The position numbers were made by a program, and so were the translations under genes. This document shows, in pieces, positions 7,824 through 16,518 of a stretch of 64,000 nt of DNA. Position 1 is the first letter of the stretch. Each line of letters starts with the position of its first letter. This DNA is from SELP01 sp035969385 (GTDB lineage: Bacteria; Pseudomonadota; Alphaproteobacteria; Rhodobacterales; Rhodobacteraceae), in contig NZ_JAYKKJ010000011.1 in the NCBI RefSeq assembly GCF_035969385.1, positions 50,438 to 114,437 on the forward strand, written 5' to 3'. The notes below the pieces were generated by a model. It had not been told where the DNA came from. It made no database searches and was given only the letters and a program-made list of their open reading frames with translations.

Positions 7824-9008
7824 CTAGATGCGGATGATCTCGACCGGGTCGCCGACGGCGCGGGCCGGGTCATTCGGGGGCCGCACGATCATGCAGTTGG
7901 ACTGCGACAACACCGTCAAAAGGGCGCTGTCCTGCCGGTCGAAGACGCGCACGCTGTCCGGCCCGGCATGGGCCCGCATGTAATGTTCGCGCGGTCCGTT
8001 GGCGGCAAGGTCGCTGTCCAGCCGCACGGTTTCACGCGGGGCGGGCCGCGCGCCAAGGCCAAGCATCTTGTTGATCACCGGGACCACGAAAATCTCGGTG
8101 CAGACCATGGCCGACACCGGGTTGCCGGGCAGGCCGATCATCATCGCGCCGCCGTGGTCCGGCCCCATCCGCCCCGCCATAAGCGGTTTACCGGGGCGCA
8201 TCGCCACCTTGTAGAAGGACTGCTCCATCCCAAGATCGCGCGCCACGTCGCCCACAAGGTCATAATCCCCGACCGAGGCCCCGCCGATGGTGATGACAAG
8301 ATCGGCCCCACGGGCAAGGTCGAAGGTGAACCGCAGACTCTCAACCGTATCGCGGGCAATCGGCAGCAGGCGCGGCACGGCCCCGGCGGCGGCAAGTCGC
8401 GCGGCGATTCCATAGCTGTTGGAGGCGATGATCTGGTCCGGTCCGGGGGTTTCCCCGGGCTGCACCAGTTCGTCCCCGGTGGCGATGATCGCAACCTCGG
8501 GGCGGCGGGTGACGGGCAGGCGGGGGATATTCATCGCCGCCAGAAGCGCGATATCCGAAGGGGTCAGGCGGCGCGGCGCGGACAATTCCTGCCCAAACGC
8601 GAAATCCTGACCTGCGGGCCGAATATGCGGGCCGGTGTCGACCCGGTCGCCGATGGTCACGGTGTCACCCTCTCGGGTCACATCCTCTTGCAGGACAATA
8701 CGGGTTGCCCCCTTGGGCACGGGCGACCCGGTGAAGATGCGGACCGCCTCGCCCGGCCCAACCTCTCCGGCAAAGGCGGTTCCGGCCTGTGCCGTGCCAA
8801 TGACGCGGAAGGTGGCGCCGGGGCGGACCTCGGCCGCGATCACGGCATAACCATCCATGGCGGAGGCGTCGAAGGGCGGCTGGGTCAGGCGGGCGGCGAC
8901 AGGGACGGCCAGGACACGGCCCGATCCGTCGACCAGTGACACCTCTTCTGCAGGCAGCGGTGCGGCCAGCGCAAAGAGCTTCGACAGGGCGTCTGCGACG
9001 GAAATCAT
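7824..9008 (-). CDS. moeA: Molybdopterin molybdotransferase MoeA
   Basis: The 394-residue enzyme inserts molybdate into adenylated molybdopterin in the cytosol. Recognisable elements are 'FDASAMDGYAV' in domain I, 'PAGQDF', 'ATGDELVQPG', the MPT-binding 'TIGGASVGDYD', and 'GLPGNPVSAMV' before the C-terminal domain IV. Length is normal for MoeA. The ATG start overlaps the moaC stop (ATGA), so the two molybdenum-cofactor genes are translationally coupled. Confidence 0.95.
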   Translation of the reverse strand: MISVADALSKLFALAAPLPAEEVSLVDGSGRVLAVPVAARLTQPPFDASAMDGYAVIAAEVRPGATFRVIGTAQAGTAFAGEVGPGEAVRIFTGSPVPKGATRIVLQEDVTREGDTVTIGDRVDTGPHIRPAGQDFAFGQELSAPRRLTPSDIALLAAMNIPRLPVTRRPEVAIIATGDELVQPGETPGPDQIIASNSYGIAARLAAAGAVPRLLPIARDTVESLRFTFDLARGADLVITIGGASVGDYDLVGDVARDLGMEQSFYKVAMRPGKPLMAGRMGPDHGGAMMIGLPGNPVSAMVCTEIFVVPVINKMLGLGARPAPRETVRLDSDLAANGPREHYMRAHAGPDSVRVFDRQDSALLTVLSQSNCMIVRPPNDPARAVGDPVEIIRI

Positions 9009-9487
9009 TCGGCCCGATAGCTCCCCGATTTGCCGCCATCCTTGGCCAGCAGACGAATGCCGCCGATCTCCATATCCTTCTGCACCGCCTTGACCATGTC
9101 ATAGACCGTGAGCAGCGCAGTCGAAACGGCGGTCAGCGCCTCCATCTCGACCCCGGTCTGGCCAGAGGTCTTCACGGTCGCTGTGGCCCGAACGCCGGGA
9201 AGGGCGGGATCGACCAGCAGATCCAGCGTAACCTTGGTCACCGGCAGCGGGTGGCACAGCGGGATCAACTCTGATGTCTTCTTGGCCCCCATGATTCCGG
9301 CCAGACGGGCCACGCCCAAAACATCGCCCTTGTCGGCGCGGCCCTCTGCCACGCGCGACAGGGTGTCCGGGGTCATGGTGATATGGCCCTCTGCCACGGC
9401 CTGCCTTGCGGTCACGGGCTTGTCCGAAACGTCTACCATATGCGCCTTGCCGGAGGCGTCGAAATGGGTCAGCCCCGTGTCGGCCAT
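9005..9487 (-). CDS. moaC: Cyclic pyranopterin monophosphate synthase MoaC
   Basis: The 160-residue protein has the MoaC core: 'FDASGKAHMVDVSDKP', 'MGAKKTSELIPLCHPLP', 'TVKTSGQTGVEMEALTAVS' and 'YDMVKAVQKDMEI'. It converts the 3',8-cyclo-GTP intermediate to cPMP, the first stage of molybdenum cofactor synthesis. The ATG at 9487 shares its A with the trpC stop (TGATG); an adjacent in-frame GTG at 9490 would add one residue. Its stop overlaps the moeA start. Confidence 0.95.
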   Translation of the reverse strand: MADTGLTHFDASGKAHMVDVSDKPVTARQAVAEGHITMTPDTLSRVAEGRADKGDVLGVARLAGIMGAKKTSELIPLCHPLPVTKVTLDLLVDPALPGVRATATVKTSGQTGVEMEALTAVSTALLTVYDMVKAVQKDMEIGGIRLLAKDGGKSGSYRAE

Positions 9488-10293
9488 CACATGCCCCCCG
9501 CTTGCAAGGGATTGGCCAGCAGGGCGCGGGTGGCGGCCGCCACGTCATCCTGCCGCATCAGGCTTTCGCCGATCAGGAAGGTTCGGGCGCCATAACGGGC
9601 CATATCGGCCAGATCGTCCGGGGTGAACAGCCCGCTTTCGCAGACGATCAACCGGTCCTCGGGGACGCGCCGGGCAAGGTCACGTGTGGTGTCGAGCGTC
9701 GTCTCGAAGGTCTTGAGATTGCGGTTGTTGATCCCCATGAGCGGGGATTTCAGGTGGCAGGCCCGCTCGAGCTCTTCGGCGTCATGCACCTCAAGCAGGA
9801 CATCCATGCCCCAGTCAAAGGCACAGGCCTCAAGCTCGGCCGCCTGCGCGTCAGAGACCGAGGCCATGATGATCAGGATGCAATCGGCCCCCAATGCGCG
9901 GGCCTCGGCCACCTGATAGGGGTCATACATGAAATCCTTGCGCAGGGCGGGCAGGTCCACCGCCTCGCGGGCGGCGACAAGATAGTCATCCGCACCCTGA
10001 AAGGACGGCGCATCGGTCAGCACCGACAGGCAGGTCGCGCCCCCGGCCTTGTAGGCGCGGGCGAGGTCCGGAGGATTGAAATCGGCGCGGATCAGCCCCT
10101 TGGACGGGCTGGCCTTTTTGATCTCGGCGATCAGGCCGTAACCTTCGCGGCTGGCGGAAATCAGGGCATCGGCAAAGCCACGAGTGGGGGATGCGGCGCG
10201 CGCGGCCTCCTCGACCTCGGCAATGGGGCGGGCGGCCTTGCAGGCGGCGATATGGTCGAGCTTGTAGGCTTTGATCTTGTCGAGAATATGCAT
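9487..10293 (-). CDS. trpC: Indole-3-glycerol phosphate synthase
   Basis: The 268-residue TIM-barrel enzyme carries out the ring closure of CdRP to indole-3-glycerol phosphate in tryptophan synthesis. Motifs include 'AEIKKASPSKGLIRADF' (catalytic Lys/Ser region), 'LTDAPSFQGADDYL', 'LRKDFMYDPYQVAEARA', 'GINNRNLKTFETTLD' and 'CESGLFTPDDL'. It is followed by moaC-moeA-lexA, the order familiar from Rhodobacteraceae, but the trpG/trpD genes that usually precede it are not upstream here; instead a 293-bp repeat-bearing spacer and a CNNM gene occur. Confidence 0.95.
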   Translation of the reverse strand: MHILDKIKAYKLDHIAACKAARPIAEVEEAARAASPTRGFADALISASREGYGLIAEIKKASPSKGLIRADFNPPDLARAYKAGGATCLSVLTDAPSFQGADDYLVAAREAVDLPALRKDFMYDPYQVAEARALGADCILIIMASVSDAQAAELEACAFDWGMDVLLEVHDAEELERACHLKSPLMGINNRNLKTFETTLDTTRDLARRVPEDRLIVCESGLFTPDDLADMARYGARTFLIGESLMRQDDVAAATRALLANPLQAGGM

Positions 10294-10376
10294 GAGGGCC
10301 TTCTAGGGGATCATCCGCGCGGCGAAAAGCCGGTTTCGGCGACCTTCGCCCCGGACCGGGGAAGGGTCAAGGGGGC

Positions 10377-10394
10377 GGTGGGTTGAAACCCACC
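10377..10394. repeat. GGTGGG palindrome, copy 1
   Basis: Perfect 8-bp inverted repeat GGTGGGTT / AACCCACC separated by two bases. It is one of five such palindromes in the window and sits in the 293-bp spacer upstream of trpC, whose other contents are the longer dispersed repeat at 10404-10470 and a second palindrome at 10562-10579. Confidence 0.75.
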
Positions 10395-10403
10395 TTACGT
10401 TTG

Positions 10404-10470
10404 AGGGGCTCTGCCCCTCTGGCCCGTTCCGGGCCATTCACCCCGGGATATTTTTGACCCAAAGAAGGGG
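10404..10470 (-). repeat. Dispersed intergenic repeat, copy A
   Basis: This segment is the near-exact reverse complement of 40374-40443. The shared blocks, read on the minus strand, are CCCCTTCTTTGGGTCA, then ATATCCCGGGGTGAATGG, then GGCCCG..CGGGCC, then GAGGGGCAGAGCCCC. It contains two internal hairpins: the GGCCCG/CGGGCC palindrome and AGGGGC/GCCCCT around TCT. It lies in the spacer between trpC and the CNNM gene, next to two GGTGGG palindromes. Confidence 0.85.
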
Positions 10471-10561
10471 GCTGGACTCGAGATTCGTCCTTCGTTGGGT
10501 TCCAAATAACCTCTGGGGGCCATGTGTTTTCGGGATGGGGGGGGAAGCGGCCCCGAGGGAA

Positions 10562-10579
10562 GGTGGGTCTTGACCCACC
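10562..10579. repeat. GGTGGG palindrome, copy 2
   Basis: Perfect 8-bp inverted repeat GGTGGGTC / GACCCACC around TT, ending eight bases before the stop codon of the minus-strand CNNM gene. Positioned to act as a transcription terminator or RNA 3'-end hairpin for that gene. Confidence 0.75.
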
Positions 10580-10586
10580 ATTCCTG

Positions 10587-11888
10587 TCAGAGGGGTCGGA
10601 TCTTCAGCCGCGACAACCGGTTTTCGTCCTTTTCCAGAACTTCGAACCGGAAGCCGTGGAAAGAAAACACCTGCCCCACGGTGGGGATCATCTGCGCCTC
10701 GTGGATCACAAGCCCGGCGATCGTGTTCGCCTCGTCATCCGGCAGGGTCCAATCGTGGGCGCGATTCAGGTCGCGGATGGTCATCGCCCCATCGACGATG
10801 AAGGACCCATCGGGCGCTTTGGCCACCGGGGCTTCCTCGACCAGGTCGAACTCGTCCGCAATTTCGCCGACGATTTCTTCAAGGATGTCTTCCAGCGTGA
10901 TCAGCCCCTGAAGCCCGCCGTATTCATCCACCACCAGCGCAAAATGCGACTTGCGCTTGAGGAAGGCGCGCATCTGGTCGTCCAGCGTCGTGGTTTCCGG
11001 GACGAAATAGGGTTTCATCGCCACGTCCAGCACGTTGAATTCGGCCAGCCCGCGCGGGTCGATCCGGCCGTTCTTCAACAGCTTGTGCATGGCCCGCAGC
11101 AGATCCTTGGCATGGATCACGCCAACGATGTTCTCGGGGTCGTCACGGTAGAGCGGCAGGCGGGTGTGGGGGCTTTCCAGACAGCGCGCCATGATCTCTT
11201 CGGCGGGCAGGTCGGCGTCGATCATCTCGATGCCCGAGCGGTGCAGCATTACCTCTTCCACCGTTCGGTCGCCAAGGTCGAGCGCGCCGAGGATACGGTC
11301 CCGGTCTTCCTTTTCCACCACCCCTTCGGAATGGCCCAGTTGGAGGGCACCGGCGATTTCTTCGCGCACGGCAAGGATATGGCTGTCGGGGTCGGCCCGC
11401 ACCCCGAAAAGGCGCAGCACCAGCCGGACAAAGACCCGCACGGCGCTGACCACCGGGGCGAAGATCAGGATTACCCATTGGATCGGGCGGGCCACGCGGG
11501 CCGCCACGGTTTCGGCATTGGTGATGGCATAGGTTTTCGGTAGCACCTCGGCGAAGATCAGCACCAGAAGGGTCATCCCAAGCGTCGCCAGCGCGACCCC
11601 ATTCTGCCCGAAGATCCGGGTCAGTACGGCGGTGGCCAGCGCGGTGGCAAGGATGTTGACCACGTTGTTGCCCAGAAGGATCGACCCGATCAGCCGCTCG
11701 CTGTCCTCGGTCACCTTCAGGGCCCGGTCGGCGCCGGCATCCCCCTTGTCAGAGGCCGACCGAAGCTTCCCGCGCGACGCAGCGGTCAGCGCGGTTTCAG
11801 AGCCAGAGAAGAAGGCCGACAGGATCAGAAGCACGAGCACCGCGGCGCAGGTGATCCAGAAGGCCGCGTCGAGAAGGGAAAGGTCCAT
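10587..11888 (-). CDS. CNNM/CorC-type membrane protein (HlyC/CorC family)
   Basis: The 433-residue protein has an N-terminal CNNM (DUF21) transmembrane domain with about four membrane segments in residues 5-170 ('ITCAAVLVLLILSAFFSGSE' at the start), a pair of CBS domains at roughly 210-330, and a C-terminal CorC_HlyC domain at 350-430. Family members are linked to magnesium and cobalt efflux or divalent cation homeostasis; older names call them hemolysins without direct support. Located in the inner membrane. A GGTGGG palindrome follows its stop. ATG start at 11888. Confidence 0.88.
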   Translation of the reverse strand: MDLSLLDAAFWITCAAVLVLLILSAFFSGSETALTAASRGKLRSASDKGDAGADRALKVTEDSERLIGSILLGNNVVNILATALATAVLTRIFGQNGVALATLGMTLLVLIFAEVLPKTYAITNAETVAARVARPIQWVILIFAPVVSAVRVFVRLVLRLFGVRADPDSHILAVREEIAGALQLGHSEGVVEKEDRDRILGALDLGDRTVEEVMLHRSGIEMIDADLPAEEIMARCLESPHTRLPLYRDDPENIVGVIHAKDLLRAMHKLLKNGRIDPRGLAEFNVLDVAMKPYFVPETTTLDDQMRAFLKRKSHFALVVDEYGGLQGLITLEDILEEIVGEIADEFDLVEEAPVAKAPDGSFIVDGAMTIRDLNRAHDWTLPDDEANTIAGLVIHEAQMIPTVGQVFSFHGFRFEVLEKDENRLSRLKIRPL

Positions 11889-11942
11889 GGGTCCGGAGAA
11901 AATTGTTGGGTTCCCTGTTTATGGGGGCAGGGCCGGTCCGCT

Positions 11943-12893
11943 TCAAGCCTTTGGCGCAGCTTTCCCCAGCGGGTGATGCTCCAGCACCAGATCGCGAAGC
12001 CGGTCTTCGAGCACGTGGGTATAGATTTCGGTCGTGGCCACATCCGCATGACCCAGCATCGTTTGGATCGACCGCAGGTCGGCGCCGCCCGCCAGAAGAT
12101 GGGTGGCAAAGGCGTGCCGGATCGTATGCGGCGTCACCTTGGAAGGGCTGACCCCTGCGGCGACCGCGATATCCTTGATCAGCCGGTAGAACCCCTGCCG
12201 CGTCAGATGACCGGCCTTGCCCATCGCCGGGAACAGATGGCGCGAGGCTGGCGTGCCTTGGGCGCGGGCGACCTCCTCTGCCCGGTCCCGTTCCGCCAGC
12301 CAGTCGGCCAATGCGGCACGGGCATCGCCGGACAGGGGCACCATGCGTTCCTTGCCGCCCTTGCCCCGGACCAGCAGCATCCGGGGATCACCCCGCGCAG
12401 CACTGACCGGCAGCTCGACCAACTCGCTGACCCGCATGCCGGTGGCATAGAGAATCTCCATCAGGCAGCGGTTGCGGGTCGGCTGTCGTCCGTGGTCACG
12501 GGCAGCGGCCAAAAGCCTGTCGACCTCCTCGACGCTCAGGGTCTTGGGCAAGGACTTGGACCGGCCGGGCCCCTTGATCCGGATCGCGGGGTTGTCGCCG
12601 CGCCAGCCCTCTTCAAAGGCGAAGCGATACAGTTGCTTGATCGCCGACAGGCGGCGGGCGCGGGTGGCGCGGGACAGCCCCTCGGCCTCGCAGTCGATCA
12701 GATAGGATTCGACGTGTTCTTGTGTTGCGGTGGCAAAGTGCAGGCCGCGCCGGTCCAGCCAATCGGCGAATTGCAACAGATCGCGTCCGTAGGCCAGTTG
12801 CGTATTCGTGGCCGCGTCAAGTTCTGCCGCCTGGGCCTCGAGGAAGGCTTGCACCCAATGGGCCTGGCTGCGGTCTGTTGCCGCCTGTGTCAC
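11943..12893 (-). CDS. xerD: Tyrosine recombinase XerD
   Basis: The 316-residue protein has a SAM-like N-terminal DNA-binding domain at about 10-100 and the catalytic domain with Arg154 ('TGMRVSEL'), the Lys in 'RGKGGKER', His256 and Arg259 in 'HTIRHAFATHLL', His282 in 'GHADVATTEIYTH' and the nucleophile Tyr291. It resolves chromosome dimers at dif with XerC at the divisome. The start is a GTG whose GTGA overlaps the stop of the upstream secreted-protein gene. I assign XerD rather than XerC by sequence impression and because the recombinase is a housekeeping copy without a nearby integration site; the XerC alternative is not fully excluded. Confidence 0.9.
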   Translation of the reverse strand: MTQAATDRSQAHWVQAFLEAQAAELDAATNTQLAYGRDLLQFADWLDRRGLHFATATQEHVESYLIDCEAEGLSRATRARRLSAIKQLYRFAFEEGWRGDNPAIRIKGPGRSKSLPKTLSVEEVDRLLAAARDHGRQPTRNRCLMEILYATGMRVSELVELPVSAARGDPRMLLVRGKGGKERMVPLSGDARAALADWLAERDRAEEVARAQGTPASRHLFPAMGKAGHLTRQGFYRLIKDIAVAAGVSPSKVTPHTIRHAFATHLLAGGADLRSIQTMLGHADVATTEIYTHVLEDRLRDLVLEHHPLGKAAPKA

Positions 12894-14470
12894 GGCGCCC
12901 GGTCCAGGATCAGGTATTGCAGGGCGGTGCGCCGGGCCAGATCTTCCATCCCGACAGAGCGGAAGAACGACAACCCATCCCGGACCGCCACTGGATCGCC
13001 GGATGTGCCTTCGGAAATCAGAGCAATCGCCCGCAAGATCGCCTCTCCCAACCGACCATTGCGGGCGAGGGTGGCAAGGGCATCGGGGGCAGGGTGGCCG
13101 GAAAACGCCTCGGCCACGGCCCGTCCGGCGGGGGTATCGGGCGCATCCGACAGCTCCGCCGTGCCCCGCGCCACACCGGCCAGAAACCGGTCTTCCGCAG
13201 TCGTGGGCCGATAGGACAGCGCCGCCGATTCATAGGCTGACGACAAAAGACGGACCCGGAAGGCAAGCGCCGCCGCCTCGCCCGTCAGATCGACCGTGGC
13301 CAGATGCGCGCTGTAGAGCTGGGCAAAGGGTATCTCGATCCGGGCGGTTTCCATGGCATCAAAGGCCGCCGGCAAGGTTTGTGCGACAGCATCGGCGTTC
13401 CGCGCCGCGATGGCGGCATCAAACCGCTGAAACGCCGCCGCCCGGTCCCAGACCCCGCCGGATGCCGCCGGGGTCCGTTCGGTATAAAGCGCCTGAAGCC
13501 GGTTCGGGTCGACTGCCCCCACGCGGGCAAGCCGTTCAGCCGCTTCCATCTGGTTGCGCCATCCCGCCGTGTCCCGCAAATCCGCATGGGCAAAGGCGCG
13601 GGGCAGGGTGGCCGTGGACAGCCGTTCCCCGATCGCTTCGCGCATCGCGAAGACAAGCGGCGAGGGGCGGGAGGGCGGCGGCAGGGGGCCTTCACCCTCG
13701 AACAGGTCCGGGTCAAGGAAGCGGGCCAGAAGCGCGTCTTCTTCGGGCGAAATATCCCCCAGCGCCTCGCCTGTGTTCAGGACAAGGACCGCCGCGTCGA
13801 ACTGGCCATTGCGGGCAAGGCAGAATATGCGGGCCTGATAGGTCGGGGCGAACTCTGGCTTGCTGCGCAGAAGGGTGCAGGCCTCTTGCTCGGTCCCGGT
13901 CAGGAGCGACACGTCGAACCAGCGCCGGAACAGGGCCGGGCTGTCGGGGCCAGCCTCGTCCAGCAGGGCAAGGGCCTGATCCAAGGCCCCAAGGTCCAGA
14001 AGCTTGTCGATGCGGGCCAGGAACATGCGCCCGTCCGGCGCGGCCCCCATTGGCGGGTCCGCCTCGACCAGCATCAGCGTGATGATCAGCTCTTGCAGGG
14101 CGGGCAGGGTTTCGACCCTTTCGGCATGGATCAGGTCGGTCAAGAGATCGACCGACGACCCCGACCACAGCGACCGGGGCAGGCCCGTCACCTCGGGCGG
14201 CAAAAGGCCGATTGCATCGGGCGATACCGCGTCCAGGGGCGCGACGGAGACATCCGGCGCGGTTGCGTCCTGAGATACCGGTGGCTCGCCCGGTACAGGC
14301 GGGCGCAAACCGGGCCGTGGGCCAGCGGCAGCAACGGCCGGGGTTTCCACCGACCGTGACAGCCAGTCGATCGCCGACAGGGGCGCACCGCCATCCTGTG
14401 CTCCCGCCACGCCCGCAAACCCCGCCAGCAGCGCGGCGGTCAGGCCAAGCGTGCCGTGGGTCCGGGCCAC
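12890..14470 (-). CDS. Conserved secreted helical-repeat protein of unknown function
   Basis: The 526-residue protein starts with a Sec signal peptide ('LGLTAALLAGFAGVAGAQ'), then a Pro/Ala-rich linker to about residue 90, and a long alpha-helical remainder resembling tetratricopeptide-type repeats ('ARIDKLLDLGALDQALALL', 'IFCLARNGQFDAAVLVL'). I chose the GTG at 14470 because a good ribosome site (GAGGTGG) lies 6-7 bases upstream and because the preceding small gene stops two bases earlier; a TTG five codons upstream is possible. The stop overlaps xerD (GTGA). No catalytic motif is visible. Likely periplasmic; function unknown. Confidence 0.75.
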   Translation of the reverse strand: MARTHGTLGLTAALLAGFAGVAGAQDGGAPLSAIDWLSRSVETPAVAAAGPRPGLRPPVPGEPPVSQDATAPDVSVAPLDAVSPDAIGLLPPEVTGLPRSLWSGSSVDLLTDLIHAERVETLPALQELIITLMLVEADPPMGAAPDGRMFLARIDKLLDLGALDQALALLDEAGPDSPALFRRWFDVSLLTGTEQEACTLLRSKPEFAPTYQARIFCLARNGQFDAAVLVLNTGEALGDISPEEDALLARFLDPDLFEGEGPLPPPSRPSPLVFAMREAIGERLSTATLPRAFAHADLRDTAGWRNQMEAAERLARVGAVDPNRLQALYTERTPAASGGVWDRAAAFQRFDAAIAARNADAVAQTLPAAFDAMETARIEIPFAQLYSAHLATVDLTGEAAALAFRVRLLSSAYESAALSYRPTTAEDRFLAGVARGTAELSDAPDTPAGRAVAEAFSGHPAPDALATLARNGRLGEAILRAIALISEGTSGDPVAVRDGLSFFRSVGMEDLARRTALQYLILDRAP

Positions 14471-14471
14471 G

Positions 14472-14627
14472 TCAGTCCACCTCAAGCGTCACAGGTGCCA
14501 CGATATCCTGCGTGGGCGCGGCAAAGTCCGCAGGGAAAAAGATCGGCCCGGCATAGGCGTAGATCACAAGCCCGATCGCGGCCAGAACCGCGAGGATCAA
14601 CAGGTATTTTATCAGCCGCCAGATCAT
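14472..14627 (-). CDS. 51-aa single-span membrane protein
   Basis: A small protein with a basic start (MIWRLIKY), one membrane span ('LLILAVLAAIGLVIYAYAG') and an acidic tail ('TQDIVAPVTLEVD'). It is the first gene of a tight minus-strand run with the 526-aa secreted protein and xerD; its stop is separated from the next start by one base. An upstream in-frame ATG at 14747 would add 40 polar residues without a ribosome site and is less likely. I do not know its function; co-translation suggests it could anchor or partner the secreted helical protein. Confidence 0.7.
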   Translation of the reverse strand: MIWRLIKYLLILAVLAAIGLVIYAYAGPIFFPADFAAPTQDIVAPVTLEVD

Positions 14628-14827
14628 CTTGGCACGTGCCCCTTTCTGCCTCTGCCCAGTTGGCCGGTTGTCCCCCGGCCTTTTGCCCATCCTGCCGACA
14701 TTTGCGGTCAGTGGTTCGTTTATATATGGCCTTTTCGGCAAGTTCACGCCATTGAAGGGCTAAATTCAAGGGGTGCGCGGGGGGATGCCGATCATTTGAC
14801 CCCGCCCAGTCAGGGGTTTTCGGCAAG

Positions 14828-15406
14828 ATGGGCATTGCAGGCAGGCAGAACGGGGTGACGGGCGGGATGATCCTGCATCGGACCGTTGTGTTGGTGGGCA
14901 TGATGGGCTGCGGAAAATCCGCCGTGGGGCGCAGCCTTGCTGCCCGTCTGGGCGTGCAACTGCTTGATTCGGATGCCGAGATCGAACGCGCGGCCAATGC
15001 CACCATCTCCGAGATATTTGCCCGCGACGGAGAGCCGTTCTTTCGCGACCGCGAGGCCGAGGTGATTGCCCGGCTTCTGTCCGGTCCGCCCTGCATCCTG
15101 TCGACCGGCGGCGGCGCTTTCCTTGCCGAGCGGAACCGACAGGCGATCCATGACAAGGGGGTCGCGGTCTGGCTGGACGCGTCTGTCGATCTCTTGTGGG
15201 AACGGGTAAAGCACAAAGACACCCGTCCGCTGCTGCGCACTGACAACCCGCGCAAGACGCTGGAAGAGATTTTCGCAACCCGGGTGCCGGTCTATCAACT
15301 GGCTGACCTGCGGGCGGAAACCCTGCCGGAATACTCTATCGAAGAAACCACCGACCGGGTGATCGAGGTCTTGCTGACCCGCCCCGACGTGCTGGAGAAG
15401 ACATGA
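14828..15406 (+). CDS. aroK: Shikimate kinase
   Basis: The protein (192 residues from the ATG at 14828) has the P-loop 'GMMGCGKS' at 24-31, the shikimate-binding Asp and Arg in 'DSDAEIE' and 'FRDREAEVI', the Walker-B-like 'STGGGAFL', and the lid region 'TRPLLRTDNPRKTLE'. It phosphorylates shikimate in aromatic amino-acid synthesis. An alternative ATG at 14867 would remove 13 residues before the first strand; neither start has a convincing ribosome site. It overlaps aroB by ATGA. Confidence 0.93.
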   Translation: MGIAGRQNGVTGGMILHRTVVLVGMMGCGKSAVGRSLAARLGVQLLDSDAEIERAANATISEIFARDGEPFFRDREAEVIARLLSGPPCILSTGGGAFLAERNRQAIHDKGVAVWLDASVDLLWERVKHKDTRPLLRTDNPRKTLEEIFATRVPVYQLADLRAETLPEYSIEETTDRVIEVLLTRPDVLEKT

Positions 15407-16518
15407 TGCAAGACAGCGTTCACGTCGGCCTGCCGGGCCGGGAATATGACATCCTGATCGGACCGGGGTTGCTGGCGGAGGCAGGCAAGCACCTGTCGCC
15501 CCATCTGCGCCGCCCGAAGGTCGCCATCGTGACCGATGAACGGGTCGCGGCGGCCCATCTTGCGACGCTTGAGGCCGCACTGGAGGCCGAAGGGATCACC
15601 CACGCCGCGCTGGCCCTGCCGGCAGGTGAGGCGACCAAGGGCTGGACTCAATTTTCCCGCACCGTCGAATGGCTCTTGGAGCAGAAGATCGAACGCGGCG
15701 ATCTGGTCGTGGCCTTCGGCGGCGGGGTCATCGGTGATCTGGCCGGTTTTGCCGCCGCCGTGGTCCGCCGGGGCGTCCGCTTTGCCCAGATCCCCACAAC
15801 CCTGCTGGCACAGGTGGACAGTTCCGTTGGCGGCAAGACCGGGATTAACACGGCGCAGGGCAAGAACCTTGTCGGTGCCTTCCATCAGCCGGTCCTGGTT
15901 CTGGCCGATACCAGCCTTCTGGACACCCTGCCGCCGCGCGATTTTCTGGCGGGCTATGGTGAGGTGGTGAAATACGGGCTTCTGGGCGACGCAGCGTTCT
16001 TTGACTGGCTCGAGGTGAACGGCCCCAAGGCCGCGGCCGGGGATATGGCCGCGCGGGTCCATGCCGTGACCCGGTCCTGCCAGATGAAGGCCGAGATCGT
16101 CATGCGGGATGAGACCGAACAGGGCGACCGCGCACTGCTGAATCTCGGGCATACCTTCTGCCACGCGCTGGAAGCGGCCACCGGCTATTCCGACCGGCTG
16201 TTGCACGGCGAAGGCGTTGCCATCGGCTGCGCACTGGCATTTGAGACCTCGGCCCGGCTGGGTCTGTGCAGTCAGGAAGACCCAAGCCGGGTCCGGTCGC
16301 ATCTGAAAGCAATGGGGATGAAGACCGATCTTGCCGATATTCCCGGCGACCTGCCGGACGCCGCCGCACTGCTGGAGCTGATGGGGCAGGACAAGAAGGT
16401 GGTCGATGGCACCCTGCGGTTCATCATGGCCCGTGGGATCGGCGCGGCTTTTGTCACCTCGGATGTGCCGCGTGATGTGGTTCTGTCGGTCCTGGGCGAC
16501 GGACTCGTCGGGCGATGA
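15403..16518 (+). CDS. aroB: 3-dehydroquinate synthase
   Basis: The 371-residue NAD- and metal-dependent enzyme converts DAHP to 3-dehydroquinate. Visible are the NAD-binding 'GGGVIGDLAGFAAA', 'TTLLAQVDSSVGGKTGIN', the 'GYGEVVKYG' helix, and the metal-ligand histidines in 'LNLGHTFCHALE' and 'LHGEGVAIG'. Length is normal. The start overlaps aroK (ATGA; a second ATG follows immediately) and the stop overlaps the DUF2625 gene (ATGA), so all three are probably translated together. Confidence 0.95.
   Translation: MMQDSVHVGLPGREYDILIGPGLLAEAGKHLSPHLRRPKVAIVTDERVAAAHLATLEAALEAEGITHAALALPAGEATKGWTQFSRTVEWLLEQKIERGDLVVAFGGGVIGDLAGFAAAVVRRGVRFAQIPTTLLAQVDSSVGGKTGINTAQGKNLVGAFHQPVLVLADTSLLDTLPPRDFLAGYGEVVKYGLLGDAAFFDWLEVNGPKAAAGDMAARVHAVTRSCQMKAEIVMRDETEQGDRALLNLGHTFCHALEAATGYSDRLLHGEGVAIGCALAFETSARLGLCSQEDPSRVRSHLKAMGMKTDLADIPGDLPDAAALLELMGQDKKVVDGTLRFIMARGIGAAFVTSDVPRDVVLSVLGDGLVGR

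Noticed and set aside
6978..8939. A 653-codon plus-strand open reading opposite lexA and moeA
   Set aside because: It is the antisense shadow of two certain genes and is rich in His, Arg and Gly without any motif.
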